Source of the DNA: Acanthosepion esculentum
Lineage: Eukaryota; Mollusca; Cephalopoda; Sepiida; Sepiidae
Length of the DNA: 64,000 bases
Direction of reading: 5' to 3'
NCBI GenBank assembly: GCA_964036315.1
Contig: CAXIWW010000817.1
Coordinates: 4,003,501 to 4,067,500 of the forward strand
Below, piece after piece: positions 36,521-46,458 of this stretch. How positions within the stretch are numbered: the stretch's first letter is position 1; each line of letters begins with the position of its first letter. The notes below the pieces were generated by a model. The model saw only the letters and a list, made by a program, of their open reading frames with translations, made no database searches and was not told the DNA's origin. The translations under genes and the position numbers were made by a program.

Positions 36521-36788
36521 ATTGCTTGTAAGGCTGTTTTCACAAAATGAGCCAGGAGAATTGGGCTTGCTGCAGCCTGAGATTCGTTGTAAGGCAGTTG
36601 TCACAACAAGCCAGGAGAAAAGGGCTCGTAGCTGCGTGGGATTGCTTGTAATGCAAATGGCACAAAAAGCCAGGAGAATTGGCTTGCTGCAGCCTGAGAT
36701 TAATTGTAAGGCAGTTGCCACAAAAGAGTCAGGAGATGACGATTTTTAGCAACCTGAGATTGCTTGTAAGGCAGTTGTCACAAAAGAG
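36521..36788 (+). repeat. 60-sat local duplication, copy 1
   Basis: This stretch of about 268 bp recurs at 37861-38128, offset 1,340 bp. It includes two hallmark variants, CACAAAATGAGCC and GGGCTCGTAGCTGCGTGGG. Only a few substitutions separate the copies, for example CAAAAGAGTC versus CAAGAGAGTC. Confidence 0.88.
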
Positions 36789-37860
36789 CCAGAAGAAATC
36801 AGCCCGTAGCAGCCTGGGATGGCTTGTAAGGCAATTGGCAAAAAAGCCAGTAGAATTAGGATTGCTGCACCCTGAGATTGCTTGTAAGGCCAGGCGTAGA
36901 CGGCTTGTAGCAGTCTGAAATTGCTTTTAAGGCATTTGTCACAAAAAAAGGAGATGACGGCTCGTAGAAGCCTGGGATTGCTTTTAATCAGTTGTCACAA
37001 AAGAGCCAGGAGAATTCGGCTTGAAGCAGCCTGAGATTGCTTGTAAGGCAGTTGCCACAAAAGAGCCAGGAAAAATCCGCTAGTAGCAGCCTGGGATGGC
37101 TTGTAAGGCAATTGGCACAAAAGAGCCAGGTGATCGGCTCGTAGCAGCCTGAGATTGCTTGTTGTCATAGAAGAGCCAGCAGGTGTAGGCTTGTATTAGC
37201 CTGAGATTGTTGTAAGGCAGTTTTCACAAAAGAGCCAGGATATGTCGTTTTGTAGCAGCCTGAGACTGCTTGTAAGGCAGTTGCCACAAAAGAGCAAGGC
37301 GTATTCGGCTTGTAGCAGCCTGAGATTTCATGTAAGGCAGTTTTCACAAAAGTCTTAAGAGAAATCGGATCGTAGCAGCCTGACATTGCTTGTAAGGGAG
37401 TTGTAACAAGAGAGCCAGTAGAATTCGTCTTGTAGCAGCCTGAGATTGCTTGTAAGGCAGTCGCCACAAAAGAGCCTTGAGAAATCGGCTCGTAGCAGCC
37501 TGGGAATATTTTGTAAGGCAATTGGCAAAAAAGCCAGGAACATTGGGCATGCTGCAGCCTGAGAATGCTTGTAAGGCAGTTGTCACGAAATAGCCAGGAG
37601 ATACATTTTTTAGCAGCCTGAGATTGCTTGTAATGCAGTTGTCTTAAAAGTGCCAGCAGGTGTAGGCTTGTAGAAGAATGAGATTGCTTGTAAGGCAATT
37701 TTCACAAATCTCCCAGGAGAACCTGCTCGTAGAATCCTTAGATTGCGTGTAAGGCACTTTCCACAAAAAGCCAGGAGAAATGGGCTCGTAGCAGCCTGAG
37801 ATTGCTTGTAAGGCAGGTGTCACAAAAGAGCCAGGCGTATTTGGATTGTAGCAGCCAGAG

Positions 37861-38128
37861 ATTGCTTGTAAGGCTGTTTTCACAAAATGAGCCAGGAGAA
37901 TTGGGCTTGCTGCAGCCTGAGATTCGTTGTAAGGCAGTTGTCACAACAAGCCAGGAGAAAAGGGCTCGTAGCTGCGTGGGATTGCTTGTAATGCAAATGG
38001 CACAAAAAGCCAGGAGAATTGGCTTGCTGCAGCCTGAGATTAATTGTAAGGCAGTTGCCACAAGAGAGTCAGGAGATGATGATTTTTAGCAACCTGAGAT
38101 TGCTTGTAAGGCAGTTGTCACAAAAGAG
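37861..38128 (+). repeat. 60-sat local duplication, copy 2
   Basis: This is the second copy of 36521-36788. The same series of unit variants also appears in reverse complement in the 42012-42725 block, so this copy belongs to the left arm of the large inverted duplication. Confidence 0.88.
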
Positions 38129-38289
38129 ACAGGCGTAGTCAGCTTGTAGCAGCCTGAGATTGATTTCAGCGCAGTTTTCACAGAAGAGCCAGCAGGTGTG
38201 GGCTTGTATCAGCCTGAGATTGCTTGTAAGGCAGTTTTCACAAAAGAGCCAGGAAATGACGTTTTGTAGCAGCCTGAGATTGCTTGTAA

Positions 38290-41200
38290 GGGATTTTTCA
38301 TTTGATCAGATAGTAAAAAGTACAGCTTTTACCATGTGCGCAGTATGTCATCTGACAATTTAGAGCGTCCGAATTCCAGTGTGCAAAATAAGACTGCATT
38401 TCTAATTTTTCATTTTATCGAATTCACAAAATATTGGTGTCCAAATGTCGGGAATTTCTTGCCTTAACCATAATACCAAATGTTTTTTCTACACCTTGAT
38501 AAGAGTCGAGGCGAAATTCAGCGATATGGGGACTTGTGTTAGCTCATTTGCGGAAATTTTCATGCGGCCCTCAACTGGGAAATCAGTCATATTTCAGTTC
38601 TTTATAACTTTTTTCCATTAAAAGAAATATTTTCAAAATGGGTAGCAAATTGTGTGCAATTATTTGTTTGGTCTATGAATACAGTGATTTTTCATTTGGT
38701 CAGATTGTCGTCTGACAATTTACAGGGTCCGAATTCCAGTGTGCACAATAAGACTGCATTTCTAATTTTTCCTTTTTATAGAATCCACAAAATATTGGTG
38801 TCCAGTTGTCGCGAATTTCTAGCCTTATCCATAATTACAAAAGATTTTCGACACATTGAATAGAGTCGAGGCGAAATTCAACGGTATGGGGACTTGTGTT
38901 AGCTCATTTGCGGAAATTGTCATGCGGCCCTAAACTGGGAAATCAGTCATATTTCACTTGTTTATAACTTTTTTAAAGTAAAAGAATTATTTTCAAAATG
39001 GGTATCAAATTGTGTGCAATTATTTGATTTGTCTATGTATACAGGGATTTTTCATTTGGTCAATTAGTAAAAAGTACTGCTTTCACCATGGCGCGGCATG
39101 TCGTCTGACAATTTACAGCGTCCGATTTCCAGTGTGCACAATAAGACTGCATTTCTAATTTTTCCTTTTTATAGAATCCACAAAATATTGATGTACAGTT
39201 GTCGGCAATTTCTTGCCTTATCCTTAATTACAAAAGTTTTTTCGACACCTTGATTAGAGTCGAGTCGAAATTCAACGATATGGGGCCTTGTGTTAGCTCA
39301 TTTGCGGAAATTGTCATGCGGCCCTAAACTGGGAAATCACTCATATTTCCCTTGTTTATAACTTTTTCCAGTAAAAGAAATCTTTTCAAAATGGGTATCA
39401 AATTGAGTGCAATTATTTGATTTGTCTATGTATACAGGGATTTTTCATTTGCCCAGATAGTAAAAAGTACAGCTTTCACCATGTGCGCGGTATGTCATCT
39501 GACAATTTACAGCGTCCGAATTCCAGTGTACACAATAAGAATGCATTTGTAATTTTGCGTTTTTATAGAATCCACAAATTATTGCTCTCCAATTGTCGGG
39601 AATTTCTTACCTTGTCCATAATTACAAAAGTTTTTTTGACAGATTGATTGGAGTCGGGTCGAAATTAAACGGAATGTGGACTTGTGTTACCTCATTTGCG
39701 GAAATTGTCATGCGGCCCTAAACTTGGAAATCAGTCATAATTCACTTGTTTATAAATTTTCCAGTAAAAGAAAACTTTTCAAAATTGGTATCAAATTTTG
39801 TGCATTTTTTCGTTTAGTCCATGTTTACAGGGATTTTTCATTTGGTCGGATAGTAAAAATTACAGCTTTCTCCATGTGCGTGGTATGTCGTCTGACAATT
39901 TACAGCGTCCGAAATCCAGTGTGCACAAGAAGACTGCATTTCTAATTATTCCTTTCTATAGAATCCACATAATATCGGTGTCAAATTGTCGAGAATTTCG
40001 TGCGTTATCCATAATTACAAAACTTTTGTCTCCATCTTGAATAGAGTCGGGGCTAAATTAAACGGTATGTGGTCTTGTGTTCGTTCATTTGAGGAAATTT
40101 TCATGCGGCCCTAAACTGGGAGATCAGTCATACTTCACTTGTTTATAACTTTTTTCCAGTAAAAGAAATCTTTTCAAAATTGTTATGAAATCGTGTGCAT
40201 GTTTTCGTTTAGTCCATGTTTACAGGGATTTTTCATTTGGTAAGATAGTAAAAATTACAGCTTTCACCATGTGCGTGCTATGTCGTCTGACAATTTACAG
40301 CGTCCGAAATCCAGTGTGCACAAGAAGACTGCATTTCTAATTATTCCTTTCTATAGAATCCCCATAATATCGATCTCAAATTGTCGAGAATTTCGTGCGT
40401 TATCAATAATTACAAAACTTTTGTCTCCATCTTGAATAGAGTTGCGGCTAAATTCAACGGTATGTGGTCTTGTGTTCGTTCATTTGAGGAAATTTTCATG
40501 CGGCCCTAAACTGGGAGATCAGTCATACTTCACTTGTTTATAATTTTTTCCAGTTAAAGAAATTTTTCAAAATTGGTATCAAATTGTGTGCATTTCTTCG
40601 TTTAGTCATTGTTTACAGGGATTTTTCATTTGGTCAGATAGTAAAAATTACAGCTTTCACCATGTGCGCAGTATGTTGTCTGACAATTTACAGCGTCCGA
40701 AATCCAGTGTGCACAAGTAGACTGCATTTCTAATTATTCCTTTCTATAGAATCCACATAATATCGGTGTCAAATTGTCGAGAATTTCGTGCGTTATCCAT
40801 AATTACAAAACTTTTGGCTCCATCTTGAATAGAGACGGGGATAAATTCAACGGTATGTGGTCTTGTGTTCGTTCATTTGAGGTAATTTTCATGCGGCCCT
40901 AAACTGGGAGATCAGTCATACTTCACTTGTTTATAAATATTTCCAGTAAAAGAAATCTTTTCAAAATTGGTATCAAATTGTGTGATTTTTGGTTTAGTCC
41001 ATGTTTACAGGGATTTTTCATTTGGTCAGATAGTAAAAATTACAGCTTTCACCATGTGCGCGGTATGTTGTCTGACAGTTTACAGCGTCCGAAATCCAGT
41101 GTGCACACGAAGACTGCATTTATAATTATTCTTTCTATAGAATCCACATAATATCCGTGTCAAATTGTCGAGAATTTCGTGCGTTATCCATAATTACAAA

Positions 41201-41965
41201 ACTTTTGTCTCCATCTTGAATATAGTCGGGGCTAAATTCAACGGTATGTGGTCTTGTGTTCGTTCATTTGAGGAAATCTTCATGCGGCCCTAAACTGGGA
41301 GATCAGTCATATTTCACTTGTTTATATGTTTTTTCCAGTAAAAGAAAACTTTTCAATATTGGTATCAAATTTTGTGCATTTTTTTGTTTAGTCCATGTTT
41401 ACAGGGATTATTCATTTGGTCAGATCGTAAAAATTACAGCTTTCTCCATGTGCGTGGTATGTAGTCTGAAAATTTACAGCGTCCGAAATCCAGTGTGCAC
41501 AAGAAGACTGCATTTCTAATTATTCCTTTCTATAGAATCCCCATAATATCGGTCACAAATTGTCGAGAATTTCGTGCGTTATCCATAATTACAAAACTTT
41601 TGCCTCCATCTCGAATAGAGTCGGGGCTAAATTCAACGGTATGTGGTCTTGTGTTCGTTCATTTGAGGAAATTGTCATGCGGCCCAAACTGGGAGATCAG
41701 TCATACTTCACTTGTTTATAACTTTTTTCCAGTAAAATAAATCTTTTCAAAATTGGTATCAAATTGTGTCCTTTTTTTCGTTTAGTCCATGTTTACAGGT
41801 ATATTTCATTTGGTCAGATAATGAAAATTACAGCTTTCACCATGTGCGTGGTATGTCGTCTGACAATTTACAGCGTCCAAAATCGAGTGTGCACAAGAAG
41901 ACTGCATTTCTAATTATTCCTTTCTATAGAATCCACATAATATCGGTGTCAAATTGAGAATTTCG
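38290..41965 (+). repeat. 393-sat: about 393-bp satellite array, forward
   Basis: The unit start GGGATTTTTCATTTGGTCAG (or a close variant) is found at 38290, 38684, 39044, 39437, 39830, 40225, 40618, 41010, 41404 and 41798. That makes nine full units and one partial. Spacing is 392-395 bp except for the second unit (360 bp), which lacks about 35 bp after CATTTGGTCAGAT. Each unit contains GTCTGACAATTTACAGCGTC, then GTGTGCACAA, TAGAATCCAC, CATGCGGCCC and ACTTGTTTATAA. Open frames inside are short (under about 90 codons) and not conserved as coding. The first units are one subtype (A) and those from about 39780 on another (B). I do not recognise the family. Confidence 0.96.
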
Positions 41966-42011
41966 CACATGGTTAAAACTGTACTTTTTACTATCTGACC
42001 AAATGAAAAAT
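41966..42011 (-). repeat. 393-sat stub in reverse orientation
   Basis: After AGAATTTCG the forward 393-sat unit is interrupted and the first 45 or so bases of a unit follow in reverse complement (CACATGGTTAAAACTGTAC ... AAATGAAAAATCCC). They then join directly to reversed 60-sat. This is the centre of the inverted arrangement. Confidence 0.92.
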
Positions 42012-42725
42012 CCCTTACAAGCAATCTCAGGCTGCTACAAAACGGCATTTCCTGGCTCTTTTGTGAAAACTGCCTTACAAGGAATCTCAGGCTGATACAA
42101 GCCCACACCTGCTGGCTCTTCTGTGAAAACTGCGCTAAAATCAATCTCAGCCTGCTACAAGCTGACTACGCCTGTCACTTTTGTGACCACTGCCTTACAA
42201 GCAATCTCAGGTTGCTAAAAATCGACATCTCCTGACTCTTTTGTGACAACTGCCTTACAATCAATCTCAGGCTGCAGCAAGCCAATTCTCCTGGCTGTTT
42301 GTGCCATTTGCCTTACAAGCAATCCCACGCAGCTACGAGCCCATTTCTCCTGGCGTGTTGTGACAACTGCCTTACAACGAATCTCGGGCTGCTACAATCC
42401 GAATACGCCTGGCTCTTTTGTGACACCTGCCTTACAAGCAATCCCAGGCGTCTACGAACCGATTTCTCCTGGCTCTTTTGTGGGAACTGCCTTGCAAGCA
42501 ATCTCAGGCTGCTACAAGACGAATTCTCCTGGCTCTATTGTGATAACGGCCTTACAAGCAATCTCAGGCTGCAGCAAACCCAATTCTCCTGGCTCATTTG
42601 TGGCAACTGCCTTACAAGCAATCTCACGCTGCTACAAAACGACATCTTCAGTCTTTTTTTTAAAAACTGCCTTACAAGCAATCTCAGCCTGCTACAAGCC
42701 GAATAAGCCTGGCTCTTTTGTGAAA
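42012..42725 (-). repeat. 60-sat block, reverse orientation (short arm)
   Basis: About twelve 60-bp units lie in reverse complement to 33471-38289. The five or so units nearest the 393-sat junction match, unit by unit, the last units of the left array: the AACGGCATTTCCTGG, CACACCTGCTGGCTC, CTGACTACGCCTGTC and TTGCTAAAAATCG variants appear in mirrored order. The block ends at 42725, where the sequence changes to C-rich G-sat complement (TTTTGTGAAAGTCCCAGGCA). Confidence 0.95.
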
Positions 42726-44796
42726 GTCCCAGGCAGACGACCCCCCCACCCAGGAGACAGTCCCAGAAAGTCCCACGCAGAAGATCCCCCACCCAGGAGA
42801 CAGTCCCAGAAAGTCGCACGCAGATGACCCCCACTACCAGAAAGATTCACGCAGACGGCCCCCAGTCCCAGAAAGTCCCAAGCAGACGACCCCCAATCCC
42901 AGAAGGTCCCATGCAGACGACCCCCAGTCCCAGAAAGTCCCACGCAGAAGACGCCCCACCCAGGAGACAGTCCATGAAAGTCCCATGCAGAAGACCCCCA
43001 CTCCCAGAAAGTCCCAAGCAGACGACCCCCAGTCACAAAAAGTCCCAGGCAGACGACCCCCAGTCCCCAAAAGTCCCAAGCAGACGACCCCATACCCAGG
43101 AGACAGTCCCAGAAAGTATCAAGCAGACGACCAACAGTCTCAGAAAGTCCCAGGCAGACAACCCCCCAACCAGGAGACAGTCCCAGAAAGTCCCACGCAG
43201 ACGACCCACATTCCCAGAAAGTCCCACGCAGACGACCCCATACCCAGGAGACAGTCCCACGCAGAAGACGACCAGTCCCAGAAAGTCCATCGCAGACGAC
43301 ACCCTACCAAGGATACAGTACCAGAAAGTCCCACGCAGACGAACCGCCACCAAGGAGACAGTCCCAGAAAGTCCCACGTAGACGACCCCCAGTCCAAGAA
43401 AGTCCCACGCAGACGACCCCGCACCCAGGAGACAGTCCCAGAAAGTCCCACGCAGACGACCCCCACTCCCAAAAAGTCCCACGCAGAGGGCCCCAGTCCC
43501 AGAGAGTCCCACGCAGACGAACCCCAGTCCTAGAAAGTCCCACGCAGACGACCCCCACCCAGGAGACAGTCCCAGAAAGACCAACGAAGACGACACCCAG
43601 TCCCAGAAAGTCCCACGCAGACGACCCCCAGTCCCAGAGAGTCCCACGCAGACGACCCCCCACCAAGGAGACAGACACAGATATCCCACGCAGATGACCC
43701 GCACCCAGGAGACAGTCCCAGAAAGTCACACGCAGACGACACCCAGGCCCTGAAAGTCCCACGCAGACGACCCCCCACGCAGGAGACAGTCCAAGAAAGT
43801 CCCACGCTGACGACCCCCACTACCAGAAAGTCCCACGCAGACAGCCCCCAATACAAGAATGTCCCACGCAGACGACCCCCAGTCACAGAAAGTCCCACGC
43901 AGACAACCTCCCACCCAGGAGACAGTCCCAGAAAGTCTCACGCAGACGACCCCCACTCCCAGAAAAACCCACGCAGACGATCCCCACCCAGCAGACAGTC
44001 CCAGAAAGTCCCACGCAGACGACCCCCACTCCCAAAAGGTCCCACGCAGACGAGCCCCATTCCCAGAAAGTCCCACGCAGACGACCCCCACCCAAAAGAC
44101 AGTCCCAGAAAGACACACGCAGAAGACCCCCAGTCCCAGAAAGTCCCACGCAGACGAGCCCCATTCCCAGAAAGTCCCACGCAGGAGCCAGACAAAGAAA
44201 GTCCCAAAAAGACGACCCCACACCCAGGAGAAAGTCCCAGAAAGTCCCACGAAGACGACCCCCAGTCTAAGAAAGTCCCACGCAGACGACCCCCAGTCCC
44301 ACACAATCCCACGCAGACGACACCGCACCTAGGAGACTGTCCCAGAAAGACCCACGCAGACGACCCACAGTCCCAGAAAGTCCCACGCAGACAAGTCCCC
44401 ACCCAGGAAAGAGTCCCAGAAATCCCCACGCAGATGACCCCCCACCCAGGACAGAGTCCCAGAAAGACCCACAAGACGACCCCCAGTCCGAGAAAGTACT
44501 ACGCAGACGACCCCCAGTCCCACAAAGTCCCACGCAGACGACAACGCACCCAGGAGACTGTCCCAGAAAGACCCACGCAGACGACCCCCAGTCCCAGAAA
44601 ATCCCACGCAGACGAACACCCACCCAGGAGACAGTCCCTGAAAGTCCAACGCAGACGACCCCCCACACAGGAGACAGTCCCAGAAAGTCCCACGCAGACC
44701 ACCCCCCACCCAGGAGACAGTCCCAGAAAGTCTCACGCAGACGACCCCCAGTCACAGAACGTATCACGCAGACGACCCCCACCCAGGAAACAGTCC

Positions 44797-45178
44797 TAGA
44801 AAGTCCCACGCAGACGACAGCCAGTCCCTGAAAATCCCAGGCAGACGACCCCCCACGCAGGAGACCGTGCCAAAAAGTCCCACGCAGAAGAACCCCCACC
44901 CAGGAGACAGTCCCAGAAAGACCCACGCAGAGGACACCCAGTCCCAGAAAGTCCCACGCAGAAGACTCCCCACCCAGGAGACAGTCCCAGAAAGTCCCAC
45001 GCAGACGACAGCCAGTCCCTGAAAATCCCAGGCAGACGACCCCCCACGCAGGAGACCGTGCCAAAAAGTCCCACGCAGAAGAACCCCCAACCAGGAGACA
45101 GTCCCAGAAAGACCCACGCAGAGGACACCCAGTCCCAGAAAGTCCCACGCAGACGACCCCCCACCCAGGAGAGAGTCC
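44797..45178 (-). repeat. G-sat short tandem duplication, 191 bp x2
   Basis: A 191-bp block (44797-44987) is followed by a near-identical copy (44988-45178). Both contain GACAGCCAGTCCCTGAAAAT, GGAGACCGTGCCAAAAAGTC and GACCCACGCAGAGGACACCC. The single visible difference is CCCCCACCC versus CCCCCAACC. The block corresponds in reverse complement to about 3690-3775 of the left array. Confidence 0.87.
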
Positions 45179-45967
45179 AAGAAAGAACCACGCAGACGAC
45201 ACCGAGTCACAGAAAGTCCCATGCAGACGACCCCCCACCCAGGAAACAGTCCCAGAAAGCCCCACGCAGATGACACCCCACCCAGGAGAGAGTCCCAGAA
45301 AGACCCACAAGACGACCCCCAGTCCCAGAAATTACCACGCAGACGACCCCCCGTCCCACAAAGTCCCACGCAGACGACACCCAGGCCCAGAAAGTCCCAT
45401 GCAGACGACACCCAACCCAGGAGACAGTCCTAGATTTACCACGAAGACGACCTCCCACCCAGCAGACAGTCCCAGAAAGTCCCACGCAGACGAGCCCCAG
45501 TCCAAGAAAGTCCCACGCAGACCACCCCCAGTCAGGAGAGTGTCCCAGCAAGTCCCACGCAGACGACACCCAGTCCCAGAAAATCCCACGCAGACGAACA
45601 CCCACCCAGGAGACAGTCCCAGAAAGTCCCACGCAGACGACCCCCCACACAGGAGACAGTCGCAGAAAGTCCCACGCAGACGACCCCCCACCCAGTAGAC
45701 AGTCCCAGAAAGTCCCACGCAGACGACACCCAGTCCCTGAAAGTCCCACGTAGACGACCACCTACGCAGGAGACAGTCCCAGAAAGTCCCACGCAGACGA
45801 ACCCCCACCCAGGAGACAGTCCCAGAAAGACCCACGCAGAAGACACCCAGTCCCAGAAAGTCCCACGCAGACGACTCCCCACCCAGGAGACAGTCCCAGA
45901 AAGTCCCACGAAGACGACCCCCCACCCAGGAGAGCGTCCAAGAAAGACCCACGCAGACGACACCGAG

Positions 45968-46458
45968 TCACAGACAGTCCCATGCAGACGACCCCCCACC
46001 CAGGAGATAGTCCCAGATATCCCACGCAGACGAACCCCCACCCAGGAAGCAGTCCCACGCAGACGACCCCCAGTCCAAGAAAGTCCCGCGCAGACGACCC
46101 CCAGACAGGAGACAGTCCCAGCAAGACCCACGCAGACGACCCCCAGTCCAAGAAAATCCCGCGCAGACGACCCCCACCCACGAGACTGTCCCAGAAAGTC
46201 CCACGCAGACGACCCCCCACCCAGGAGAGAGTCCAAGAAAGACCCACGCAGACGACACCGAGTCACAGAAAGTCCCATGCAGACGACCCCCCACCCAGGA
46301 GATAGTCCCAGATATCCCACGCAGACGAACCCCCACCCAGGAAGCAGTCCCACGCAGACGACCCCCAGTCCAAGAAAGTCCCGCGCAGACGACCCCCAGA
46401 CAGGAGACAGTCCCAGCAAGACCCACGCAGACGACCCCCAGTCCAAGAAAGTCCCACG
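45968..46458 (-). repeat. G-sat tandem duplication, 295-bp offset
   Basis: The series CACCCAGGAGATAGTCCCAG, ATATCCCACGCAGACGAACC, GGAAGCAGTCCCACG, AAAGTCCCGCGCAGACGAC and CCAGCAAGACCC occurs from about 45982 and again from about 46277. It is the mirrored counterpart of the unusual units at about 2150-2310 (GGGATATCTGGGACTATC). Confidence 0.88.

Larger units (their letters stand above)
33471..38289 (+). repeat. 60-sat: 60-bp satellite array, forward orientation
   Basis: The unit is 60 bp: GCTTGTAGCAGCCTGAGATT, then GCTTGTAAGGCAGTTGTCAC, then AAAAGAGCCAGGAGAATTCG. Units differ at about one position in six to ten and fall into recurring types. One type reads CAGCCTGGGATT...GGCAATTGGCACAAAAAGCC; another has TGCTGCAGCCTGAGA. 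Because 60 is a multiple of three, the complementary strand gives a 20-residue peptide period (for example ALQAISGCYKPNSPGSFVTT). Stops interrupt it within a few units and all frames look alike, so I call no gene. It contains a small internal inversion and a local duplication, listed separately. I do not recognise the family. Confidence 0.96.

Noticed and set aside
38290..42011. 393-sat as a transposon with coding capacity or a pol III element
   Set aside because: No open frame over about 90 codons, no transposase or reverse transcriptase motifs, and no A/B box pair that I could recognise. Units are head to tail like a satellite.
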